32,903 nt of DNA from Deltaproteobacteria bacterium (GTDB lineage: Bacteria; Bdellovibrionota; Bdellovibrionia; JABDDW01). Below the pieces are notes generated by a model. That model did no database searches, was not told where the DNA came from, and was given only the letters and a program-made list of their open reading frames with translations. Location: contig JABDDW010000005.1 of assembly GCA_013287405.1 (NCBI GenBank), positions 3,923 through 36,825 on the forward strand. The letters are read 5' to 3'. Every line of letters begins with the position of its first letter. Position 1 is the stretch's first letter. Positions 6,692-14,474 of the stretch are shown one piece after another. A program made the translations under genes and the position numbers.

Positions 6692-7533
6692 AGATCACCT
6701 TTCAAATTCCAAAAATCGTGTGGATAGTTATATCCAAAAATACCTTGAAGAACTCAGACCCTCTCTTTCGAGACCGGGCTTGGAGGATCTCTACGGAGCT
6801 ATTTCGTATAGTTTAAGTGAGGGGGGGGCACCGAATGCGCCCCATCTTAGCCCTTTTTGCTGCGGAGGCTTTAGGGTACAAAGATATCGACAAAGTCCTG
6901 CCTTTAGGTGCGGCTGTGGAACTGATCCATACCTACTCCTTGATTCACGATGATTTACCTTGCATGGATGATGATGACATCCGGCGGGGTAAGCCTTCGA
7001 ATCATAAAATTTATGGAGAGGCCTTGGCCGTTCTTGCCGGGGATGCCTTAAATACTGAAGCTTTCTTCCTTTTGACGAAAAATTATAGTTCCCAACCTGA
7101 ATTAGCTTTGGACCTTGTTACAGAACTGACACTTTCAGCGGGAATGCGTGGGATGGTTGGGGGCCAAGCGGCGGATGTTGTTTTGAGAGGAAGAGAAGTC
7201 GATAGCGCAGAAATCGAATTTCTTCATTCTTACAAGACTGGCGCGCTCTTTCAAACGAGCATTTTAGGTTCGGCAAGGATCTGCGGAGCAAACGCATTCG
7301 AGCTAAAATGCCTTTCCGATTATTCCAGGGCCTTTGGGTTTATTTTTCAAATAGTCGATGATATTGCCGATGGAGTTGAGAACTCCGAGCCCAGTTTTGT
7401 CAAAGTCGTGGGCTTAGAAAAAGCAAAGGAAACTTGTGATGCCCTTTTGATTCAAGGTCATCAGGCTTTAGAAGTTTTTAATGGGCGTGCAGAGAGCCTC
7501 AAGAGTTTAATGACCCATCTCTGTGAGAGGTAG
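6681..7533 (+). pseudogene. ispA: Farnesyl/geranylgeranyl diphosphate synthase, frameshifted at a G8 run
   Basis: This is a short-chain trans-prenyl diphosphate synthase, condensing IPP with allylic diphosphates to make farnesyl or geranylgeranyl diphosphate. The first aspartate motif DDLPCMDDDDIRRGKP and the second, FQIVDDIADG, are both present, along with the chain-binding GGQAADV. The reading frame is broken. The frame from the ATG at 6681 reaches SYSLSEGG and then hits eight consecutive G (6831-6838), after which the conserved HRMRPILALFAAEALG lies one frame over. Seven G would restore a single protein of normal length (about 283 residues). Since the downstream part and all active-site residues are intact, this may be a sequencing or assembly error, a slippage-corrected gene or recent inactivation. 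The gene lies in the usual place between xseB and dxs. Confidence 0.85.
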
Positions 7534-7536
7534 TTT

Positions 7537-9582
7537 ATGTTTCTGGAAAAAGTTTCTAGCCCTGATGATCTCAAAGAACTTAATCCCATTGAACTCAGAC
7601 TTTATACAGATGAGCTTAGAAAGTTTCTTATTGATACGATGTCAAAAGTCGGCGGCCATGTCGCTGCGAACTTAGGCGTTGTTGAACTCTCTGTGGCTTT
7701 ACATTACGTCTTCAACACTCCCGAAGATAAATTGGTTTGGGATGTGGGCCATCAATGCTATGCCCATAAAATTATCACTGGCCGCCGCGATGCTTTTTCA
7801 ACCATTAGGCAAGACGGTGGATTATCAGGTTTTACCAAGATCACAGAAAGCCCTTACGATGCTTTTGGAGCAGGTCACTCGTCCACCAGCGTGAGTGCGG
7901 GACTCGGGTTTGCCGAAAGTGAATGGGTCAAAGGGACATGCAACCAAGTCGTGACCATAATTGGGGACGGGGCTCTTACAGCCGGTATGGCCTATGAGGG
8001 ATTAAATCACGCAGGTCATCTGAGACGGCCCAATTATATAGTGATTTTCAATGACAATGAGATGAGCATCTCGGAGAACGTAGGAGCTCTTGCTAAGTTC
8101 TTTGGAAAGAGAATCACCAGTAAACTCTACAACCGGGCCCGAGACGAAATAAAACTAAAGCTTAAGGCCGTCTCCACAAGTGAAATTGATATTTATGAAA
8201 AAGTGAAAACCTTAAGTGCTGCAGTTAAAGATTTTTTCTCGGCATCAAGCTTTTTTGAAGCTTTAGGGTTTCGCTATATCGGTCCGATAGATGGGCATAA
8301 TCTAGACGAATTGGTTAAGACTTTAGAAAGCGTTAGAAATCTTTCTCTGGAGGCTACCCAAACTGCAATGAGAACCACAGGAGATCTCAAAAGTGATCCC
8401 TCTTCTGAAGGAAACCCACCCATTTTGGTTCACATCAAGACTAAAAAGGGTTTTGGCCTTGCCAGTGCTGAAGAAAGGCCCGGTGACTTTCACGGAGTCA
8501 GTGGTTTTTGCAAAGAGACGGGGGAGCCTACAAAGAAGCCGACTTCTAAACCAAGTTATACCAGTATTTTTTCTCAAACTGTGTGTAGAATGGCGGAGGC
8601 GGATCCGAAAATCATAGCGGTCACTGCGGCGATGCCCGACGGAACGGGACTTAATAAATTTCAAAAATTATTCCCCGACCGGTTTTATGATGTGGGAATT
8701 GCAGAGCAGCATGCCGTGACATTTTCCGCCGCCATGAGGCTCAATGGGCTTAAACCAGCCCTGGCAATTTATTCCACGTTTCTACAAAGAGCCTATGACC
8801 AACTTATTCATGACGTAGCCATTCAAAAAATTCCTCTAGCACTATTCTTAGATCGAAGCGGATTAGTGGGGGCTGATGGGCCCACTCATCACGGCGTGTT
8901 TGACATGAGCTATTTACGTTGTATTCCTGGGATGTATATCATGGCACCTAAAGACGAGAATGAATTGCAGCACATGGTCTATACCGCCCTAAATTGCGAG
9001 AAAATGGTGGCGGTGCGATTCCCTCGGGGCGAAGGATACGGCGGGCCCTTAGATTCCATTTTTAGAATGCTCCCCCTTGGAAAATCTGAGCGTCTCATAC
9101 AACATATTGAACCCGAAGTTTGTATTTGGGCTGCGGGGTCGTGCGTTGCCTCCGCCGTGGCTGCCGCCAAAGAATTGAGGTCTAAAGGAATTGCCTGTGA
9201 AGTCGTGAATGCGCGATTCATCAAGCCTCTAGATAAAGAAGCTCTCGTTACAGATGCCACTCGCGTTAAACTTATGGTCAGCGTAGAAGAAGGAACCGTC
9301 GTCGGAGGGCTGGGCGCGGCGATATTAGAGACCCTAGCCAAACTCAATATTTCTCTTCCCGTTTTAAACTTAGGTATTCCCGATGAGTTTATTGAGCACG
9401 GTAATCAGGATCGTCTGCGTGAGCTCTCAAATATTGATGTTAAGGGAATAGTTGCTGAGGTCAAAAAGCGAATGGATCTGATCAGAGCTAAATCTGTTCC
9501 CAAAAAGCTAAATCCGACGGCGGCGACCACGGCTATGAATAATATTAAAGATACCGGTGTCGTTCCTCCAATCCGGCATTGA
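7537..9582 (+). CDS. dxs: 1-deoxy-D-xylulose-5-phosphate synthase
   Basis: Dxs condenses pyruvate and glyceraldehyde 3-phosphate, using thiamine diphosphate, in the first step of the MEP isoprenoid pathway. Visible landmarks are WDVGHQCYAHKIITGR (68-83), GHSSTS (113-118), the ThDP motif starting GDGALTAGMAYEGLNHAGH (143) and ending in NDNE, and DRSGLVGADGPTHHG (about 439-453). At 681 residues it is longer than the usual 610-640. The extra length comes from roughly 25 residues between VRNLSLE and NPPILVHIKTKKGFG, plus a C-terminal tail after KRMDL. It starts 3 nt after ispA, with GAGAGG in the ispA end as ribosome binding site. It supplies precursors for the neighbouring prenyl synthase. Confidence 0.95.
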   Translation: MFLEKVSSPDDLKELNPIELRLYTDELRKFLIDTMSKVGGHVAANLGVVELSVALHYVFNTPEDKLVWDVGHQCYAHKIITGRRDAFSTIRQDGGLSGFTKITESPYDAFGAGHSSTSVSAGLGFAESEWVKGTCNQVVTIIGDGALTAGMAYEGLNHAGHLRRPNYIVIFNDNEMSISENVGALAKFFGKRITSKLYNRARDEIKLKLKAVSTSEIDIYEKVKTLSAAVKDFFSASSFFEALGFRYIGPIDGHNLDELVKTLESVRNLSLEATQTAMRTTGDLKSDPSSEGNPPILVHIKTKKGFGLASAEERPGDFHGVSGFCKETGEPTKKPTSKPSYTSIFSQTVCRMAEADPKIIAVTAAMPDGTGLNKFQKLFPDRFYDVGIAEQHAVTFSAAMRLNGLKPALAIYSTFLQRAYDQLIHDVAIQKIPLALFLDRSGLVGADGPTHHGVFDMSYLRCIPGMYIMAPKDENELQHMVYTALNCEKMVAVRFPRGEGYGGPLDSIFRMLPLGKSERLIQHIEPEVCIWAAGSCVASAVAAAKELRSKGIACEVVNARFIKPLDKEALVTDATRVKLMVSVEEGTVVGGLGAAILETLAKLNISLPVLNLGIPDEFIEHGNQDRLRELSNIDVKGIVAEVKKRMDLIRAKSVPKKLNPTAATTAMNNIKDTGVVPPIRH

Positions 9583-9587
9583 GCTCC

Positions 9588-10367
9588 ATGAAGAAGAGAC
9601 CTGTGAGTGACGGACCAATAAAAGAGCGACCAAAAAAAGAGAGAATAGACAAGCTCCTTGCTGACCAGGGTCTCGCTCGATCAAGAACCCACGCCCAGGC
9701 ACTGATCATGGCAGGGCAGGTGTGTGTGGGTGATAGCCTGGTCAAAAAACCCTCGGAAGAATTTCCCCTTGAAACTCCATTCCGGCTCAAAAGCGGCGCG
9801 GCGGCCAAGTACGTTTCTCGAGGAGGTGAAAAACTGGAGGGGGTCCTTAAAGAATCTGGGTTAAATCCTCGGGGGTTGGATGCCCTCGATATTGGTATCA
9901 GTACGGGGGGATTTACGGATTGCCTCCTTCAATTCGGTGCCAAATCGATTATCGGAATTGACGTGGGCCATAACCAGCTTGCCTGGAAATTACGAAACGA
10001 GCCGAGGTTAAAAGCTTTTGAAGGAATAAATGCGAGGGCCATCCCAGCGGAAGTCGTCGCGAACCCGGTGGATTTGATTGTGATCGACGTCTCGTTTATC
10101 TCACTGTCTTTAATTTTGCCTGAAGCCGTGAAGTTCCTCAAAGAGAGCGGTCACGTCATTGCATTGATTAAGCCCCAGTTTGAAGTTAAGAGAGAACAGG
10201 TCGGAAAAGGGGGCATCGTGAAAGACTCCTTGCTCCACGAAGAAGTTCAAGAGAAAATAAGAGCCATTTGCAAAGAACTGGGATTGAAGGAAATAAGAAC
10301 TTTCCCGAGTCCCCTCCGAGGAACTGATGGTAACAAAGAATTTTTTATTTTTGCGCATCGCTCTTAG
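9588..10367 (+). CDS. tlyA: TlyA-type rRNA 2'-O-methyltransferase
   Basis: TlyA proteins 2'-O-methylate ribosomal RNA cytidines, which affects capreomycin sensitivity in mycobacteria. The 259-residue product has an N-terminal S4 RNA-binding domain (RIDKLLADQGLARSRTHAQA) and an FtsJ-like Rossmann domain with the SAM loop DIGISTGGFTDCLLQFGA, followed by IGIDVGHNQL, VDLIVIDVSFISL and LIKPQFEV. The start at 9588 is the first ATG; a TTG at 9579 overlapping the dxs stop is an alternative. Its end overlaps the next gene by 41 nt. TlyA next to xse/isp/dxs genes is a common bacterial arrangement. Confidence 0.92.
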   Translation: MKKRPVSDGPIKERPKKERIDKLLADQGLARSRTHAQALIMAGQVCVGDSLVKKPSEEFPLETPFRLKSGAAAKYVSRGGEKLEGVLKESGLNPRGLDALDIGISTGGFTDCLLQFGAKSIIGIDVGHNQLAWKLRNEPRLKAFEGINARAIPAEVVANPVDLIVIDVSFISLSLILPEAVKFLKESGHVIALIKPQFEVKREQVGKGGIVKDSLLHEEVQEKIRAICKELGLKEIRTFPSPLRGTDGNKEFFIFAHRS

Positions 10368-11226
10368 TCTATTTCTCCTGGCCTTGGTGGGCTGCCAGAC
10401 GGTAAACCATAAGTATGCTCAAGGAAAATCAGAGCCTCCAGCCAAAACCGAACCCCCGCCTCGAAGTCAGGCCCCACCCGTCGGAGTGTTTTTAGGTCCC
10501 GGCGCCATGAGAGCCTACGCCCATATAGGAGTGCTGAGGGTTCTTCAAAGGGCCAAAGTGCCCATTGTTGTCATCGGAGGTACCGAGTGGGGAAGTATCA
10601 TTGGAGCCAGTTATTCCATCTCTAAGGGCGCCAACGGCGTCGAGTGGGAAATGATGAAGTTGAAAAAAGAACAACTTCCTTCTTCGAATTTATTAAATAA
10701 TCGTCCAGAGCCCAAAGATCCACAAGAGCTATTTGAATTCTTAAATGCTTCTTTCGGAAGAAATGATTTAGACTCAGGAAGTATTCCCTTTCGATGCCCT
10801 ACAACGGACGGAGACCAAATTGATCTCATAGGTAGAGGGAAAGCCCGGGAGCAACTTGTTAAGTGTGCCGTTCTTCCCCCGCTCTATTCCTTTTATCAAA
10901 GGGCGGGTAAGACTTACGTTTCTGGCGCCTTAAGTCCTGTGGATTGGCCTGGCGAGTTTCGAAAGCTCGGAGCTCAGTACTTAATTTATGTTGATGTTAT
11001 TAGCAGTGGAAAAATAATCTTAAAAGAAAGCAGTCCCGAGCTTAAAGCTCTTTGGTTAGCGGTTCGAGAAATCTCAAAACAGCAACATCTCGTCGCCAAT
11101 TTAACCATTGAGGTTCCTATAGATATGGATTTGACGGATTATGATCATCGAAGGGAGGCCGTGGCTCAAGGTGAGCAAGCGGCCACAAAATATCTGCCTG
11201 GGTTAATGACTGCATTGGGAATTTGA
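10327..11226 (+). CDS. Patatin-like lipoprotein lacking catalytic Ser and Asp
   Basis: A lipoprotein signal (LLALVGC, Cys23) and a Pro-rich linker precede a patatin fold. Patatins are Ser-Asp dyad phospholipases. The glycine-rich oxyanion region is recognisable (FLGPGAMRAYAHIGVLRVL, 55-73), but the nucleophile motif G-x-S-x-G reads GTEWG (85-89), with Glu87 where Ser belongs. The dyad motif usually DG(G/A) reads VSGALSP, with Ser199 where Asp belongs. The surrounding sequence (GSIIGASYS; LGAQYLIYVDV) is family-like, so the alignment is clear. I infer a non-hydrolytic, membrane-anchored pseudoenzyme, perhaps a lipid-binding or scaffold protein. The ATG at 10327 lies inside tlyA with GAGGA upstream, so the two are coupled. 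Confidence 0.8.
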   Translation: MVTKNFLFLRIALSLFLLALVGCQTVNHKYAQGKSEPPAKTEPPPRSQAPPVGVFLGPGAMRAYAHIGVLRVLQRAKVPIVVIGGTEWGSIIGASYSISKGANGVEWEMMKLKKEQLPSSNLLNNRPEPKDPQELFEFLNASFGRNDLDSGSIPFRCPTTDGDQIDLIGRGKAREQLVKCAVLPPLYSFYQRAGKTYVSGALSPVDWPGEFRKLGAQYLIYVDVISSGKIILKESSPELKALWLAVREISKQQHLVANLTIEVPIDMDLTDYDHRREAVAQGEQAATKYLPGLMTALGI

Positions 11227-11255
11227 AAATTTAATTTTAGAGAGGAATTAAAAAA

Positions 11256-12581
11256 GTGGAAAAAGGTCCAAAGGGAGGCAAAGAAGTATTTGAACGTCGC
11301 CGAAAAACCCTGCTGAGCCAAATCAAAGGGGGGGTGGCGATCATTCCCTCGGCGCGAGAGCTGATTCGAAACAACGACGTCCATTACCCTTTTCGACAGG
11401 ATAGTTCTTTTTACTATCTCACTGGATTTGTTGAACCCGAGAGTGTTGCGATTTTAGACCCGAGCAGCCCTAATAATTTTGTAATGTTCGTGTGGGAAAG
11501 GGATCCAGCCCGAGAAATTTGGGATGGCTTTCGATATGGACTCGAAGGGGCGAAAGAATATTTTGGTCCAAACAAAGTTTATCCGATTTCAGAGTTCGAC
11601 ACCCGTTTACCCGAACTGATCAAGAATGCTGAGAAAATCTATTATAAGATGGGTGAAAACCCTGATTGTGACCAGACGGTCTTCGATGCAATGGAAAAAT
11701 CTCGGCGCCTCAAAGGTCGAACGGGAATTGGAGTTGCACCTCTTATTGACGTTAAACAGATTATTGGGGAGATGCGTCTTCTTAAAACTTCTCATGAAAT
11801 CGAACTTCTTCGTAAAGCCACGGAGATCAGTGCTCTAGGACATATCGTCGGAATGAGAGCCTGCAAACCCGGAATGTTTGAGTACCAAGTCGAAGCGGAG
11901 ATTGAATGCGAGTTTCGACGTCAAGGAGCTGATCGACTAGGATACACAAGCATAGTCGGAAGCGGGGCCAATGCTACAATTCTCCACTACATTAACAATT
12001 GCGATAAAATGAGTGAGGGGCAGCTTCTTCTTGTCGATGCTGGTGCTGAGTTTGGGTACGTCACTGGAGATATTACGCGAACGTTTCCGGTTTCTGGAAA
12101 GTTTTCTCCCGCTCAGAAGAGATTCTATGAGGCTGTTTTAAAAGTTCAAAAAAATTGTATAAAGGCAGTGAAACCTGGGGTTACATTGCCCAGTATTCAT
12201 GCTCAGGCCATAGAGGGCCTTACGGACGCTATGATTGAATTGGACTTGCTTAAGGGGCAAAGAAAGGACCTTATCGACTCCCGAGCGTTCTTCAAATATT
12301 ACCCTCACGGCACCAGTCATTGGTTAGGAATGGACGTTCACGATGCGGGGCTTTATTCTCCAAACGGTGAATCTAGAAAATTAGAGCCTAATATGTGCTT
12401 CACCGTTGAGCCGGGGTTGTACGTTCCGGAAAATGATATGAGCGCCCCTGCGGAATATCGCGGGTTAGGAGTCAGAATTGAAGACGATGTGGTCGTGACG
12501 GCCGCCGGATGTGAAGTGCTGACCCATCTTGCTCCCAAAGAAGTTTCAGATCTCGAAAATCTTATCGGAAAATCTGTATAG
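11256..12581 (+). CDS. pepP: Xaa-Pro aminopeptidase (M24B)
   Basis: This metallopeptidase releases N-terminal residues preceding proline. The 441-residue product has an N-terminal creatinase-like domain (IIPSARELIRNNDVHYPFRQ, FYYLTGF) and a pita-bread catalytic domain. The two-metal ligands are visible: Asp261 in VDAGAEFG, Asp272 in GDITRTFP, His355 in HGTSHWLGMDVHDAG, Glu385 in VEPGLYV and Glu409 in GVRIEDDV. It has no signal peptide, so it is cytoplasmic. A GTG start at 11256 follows AGAGGAA. It lies 29 bp after the patatin gene and probably ends this transcription run. Its last 20 bases overlap the convergent HAD gene. Confidence 0.92.
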   Translation: MEKGPKGGKEVFERRRKTLLSQIKGGVAIIPSARELIRNNDVHYPFRQDSSFYYLTGFVEPESVAILDPSSPNNFVMFVWERDPAREIWDGFRYGLEGAKEYFGPNKVYPISEFDTRLPELIKNAEKIYYKMGENPDCDQTVFDAMEKSRRLKGRTGIGVAPLIDVKQIIGEMRLLKTSHEIELLRKATEISALGHIVGMRACKPGMFEYQVEAEIECEFRRQGADRLGYTSIVGSGANATILHYINNCDKMSEGQLLLVDAGAEFGYVTGDITRTFPVSGKFSPAQKRFYEAVLKVQKNCIKAVKPGVTLPSIHAQAIEGLTDAMIELDLLKGQRKDLIDSRAFFKYYPHGTSHWLGMDVHDAGLYSPNGESRKLEPNMCFTVEPGLYVPENDMSAPAEYRGLGVRIEDDVVVTAAGCEVLTHLAPKEVSDLENLIGKSV

Positions 12582-13296
12582 GCCATGTCCGTTTTTTAGA
12601 CTCGGCCATGAGTTCTATCTCGCTATCTCGAATTTCCGGGAGGTGAGGCTCGAAAACAATGGTTAAAGGAAGAACTTTAGCCATGGCCATCATTTCTAAA
12701 TCTCCCATGGAATTACCTGCGACGAGAAGAGGCTTGCCCTTTAGCTTTTTCTCAAGCCAATACTTTTTTCCAGCTTTGTAAGGGACGGGTTCTACAATTT
12801 TATTTGTTAAGATTTTATCTTTATCTAGCTCAACCTCTGCACCGATAAGTAAATCTGTATCGATATCTAGATCTTTGAGGGCGGGGGCGATGGCCCATCT
12901 TATACTAGCTGTACAAATCCAGACCTGAAAATTATGGGCACGCAATTGGTAGATAAGATCCTTCACTTCAGGATTAAATTTAGAACGAAATTTTAAATTG
13001 TAAAAATCTTCAGCCTGTTGGGTGAGTTCGGCATCAGAAAGGGAGGCATTGATTTGGGCAAGCCACCCGTAAGCTACCGTAGCGTCTCTTGCGCAAAGCT
13101 GACGGTAGTGGGCCCAGGGTTGAGAAATATTTCTTAAGCCTGGTGCGAGGTTTTTTTCAATCTGATGTTTAAAAAAAGCTTCTCCCAAATCATCATGCCA
13201 AAGAGTTCCATCGGCATCGAAAACGGCAAGCTTAGAGGTCTCTTTTGTTTTTAAGACGCGATCAATGGTTGTCTTGATTTCTGGGTTCCAAGTCAT
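12562..13296 (-). CDS. HAD-family phosphatase (SerB-like class IB)
   Basis: The 244-residue protein is a haloacid-dehalogenase-superfamily phosphohydrolase. Motif I is VFDADGTLWHDD (Asp27 nucleophile, Asp29), motif II is the ICTASIRWA region, and motif III/IV is KPLLVAGNSMGDLEMM. The helical cap between motifs I and II fits the phosphoserine-phosphatase/PHOSPHO1-like IB group. The substrate cannot be told from sequence. No clear ribosome binding site precedes the ATG at 13296. It is convergent with pepP, overlapping by 20 nt, and divergent from the exchanger gene, with a very short A+T-rich gap between them. Confidence 0.85.
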   Translation of the reverse strand: MTWNPEIKTTIDRVLKTKETSKLAVFDADGTLWHDDLGEAFFKHQIEKNLAPGLRNISQPWAHYRQLCARDATVAYGWLAQINASLSDAELTQQAEDFYNLKFRSKFNPEVKDLIYQLRAHNFQVWICTASIRWAIAPALKDLDIDTDLLIGAEVELDKDKILTNKIVEPVPYKAGKKYWLEKKLKGKPLLVAGNSMGDLEMMAMAKVLPLTIVFEPHLPEIRDSEIELMAESKKRTWPIQIFR

Positions 13297-13367
13297 TAGT
13301 TTATTTTTATCTTCATTCGGTTTTTTTACAAGGTATAGAACAAGATTTTATGGGAGATTACGCTTAT

Positions 13368-14474
13368 ATGAGTGCTTGGCAATCCATCCTATGGGCTGCG
13401 CCGGTAGTTATAGTAGCCTCAATTCTTATGGGCTGGGCTGCTGAAACGGCCCAACTCTATATCAGCCAAGGCTTGGCTTTGGCCTTTTTGGCATGGCTTC
13501 AAGTCTCTCCAGAATTTGCAGTGGAAGCTGTTATTGCCTGGGAACAGAAGCAGTCCCTTATGATAGCAAACTTAACGGGCTCGCTCCGGCTCCTTGTGGG
13601 TTTCGGTTGGCCACTCATTTACTTCACTAAAACCTTTTTTTCCAAAGAAAAACGTTGGTCAAAACTTTGTTTAAACTGGGTTAATGGACTTGAGGTTTTA
13701 ACATTGCTCTTAAGCACACTTTATTTTGGACTGATTTGGCTTAAGGGTTCGCTAACAATAATAGACAGCTTTTTTCTTGGGGCCATTTATACTCTTTATC
13801 TCTATGAGCTCACAAAACTACCCAAGGGGATTAAAGAAGAAGAGGCCGATTTGCCGTGGGTTGGAAAAAAGATTTCATCTATGGAGAAAACCCGAAGATG
13901 GCCCTCACTCTTGTTTCTTTTCGTCTTAAGCGGATTTCTACTGAGCATTTCAACCCGGCCCTTTCTTTTAGGCCTAGAGGCTCTTGCTTTAACGATGGGG
14001 ATCCCTTCTTTTTATTTCGTTCAATGGTGTGCGCCCTTTGTCAGCGAATTCCCTGAAAAAGTCACGGCCTTTCAGTGGGCCAGGACCAGTAAAAAGGCTC
14101 CCATGGCCATGATCAATATGATCTCCTCAAACATTGTCCAGTGGACGTTGATGGCGGGAATGATTCCCATAGTTCTGAGCCTCTCGAAAAAAGAGATCAC
14201 CCCCCTCATTTTCTCGCCTCTCCAACTCCAAGAAATTGGTTTGACGTTAATGCAATCCCTCCTTTCGCTTCTTTTTCTTATGGATTTGGAAATTAATGTA
14301 TGGGAGGCCTTAGGTCTTTTCTCCCTCTGGGGCTTCCAGTTTTTTTATCCGTCGGGACGAGAGTTTGCGATGATTCTCTACGGCGTGGGGATCCTCGCTG
14401 AGGTCATTTTACTAGCCTTAAAGAAAAAGCTCTTTTATGCTCTGGTCGAATATCGGAGAAATAAAAACAAATGA
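13368..14474 (+). CDS. Ca2+/cation antiporter-like membrane protein
   Basis: A polytopic protein of 368 residues with about ten hydrophobic segments. Two internal repeats resemble the alpha-repeats of the CaCA (sodium/calcium exchanger) superfamily: LAFLAWLQVSPEFAVEAVIA...NLTGSLRLLVG early, and FVSEFPEKVTAFQWARTSKK...NMISSNIVQWTLM late. The canonical repeats have GTSAPE and GNVxGSNxxN, so these are divergent. The central loop (LPKGIKEEEADLPWVGKK) is charged and cytoplasmic-like. The ATG at 13368 has GGAG 11 nt upstream; an ATG at 13350 would add six residues. It overlaps glpD by the ATGA arrangement. Ion specificity is unknown and transport is inferred from family resemblance only. Confidence 0.7.
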   Translation: MSAWQSILWAAPVVIVASILMGWAAETAQLYISQGLALAFLAWLQVSPEFAVEAVIAWEQKQSLMIANLTGSLRLLVGFGWPLIYFTKTFFSKEKRWSKLCLNWVNGLEVLTLLLSTLYFGLIWLKGSLTIIDSFFLGAIYTLYLYELTKLPKGIKEEEADLPWVGKKISSMEKTRRWPSLLFLFVLSGFLLSISTRPFLLGLEALALTMGIPSFYFVQWCAPFVSEFPEKVTAFQWARTSKKAPMAMINMISSNIVQWTLMAGMIPIVLSLSKKEITPLIFSPLQLQEIGLTLMQSLLSLLFLMDLEINVWEALGLFSLWGFQFFYPSGREFAMILYGVGILAEVILLALKKKLFYALVEYRRNKNK

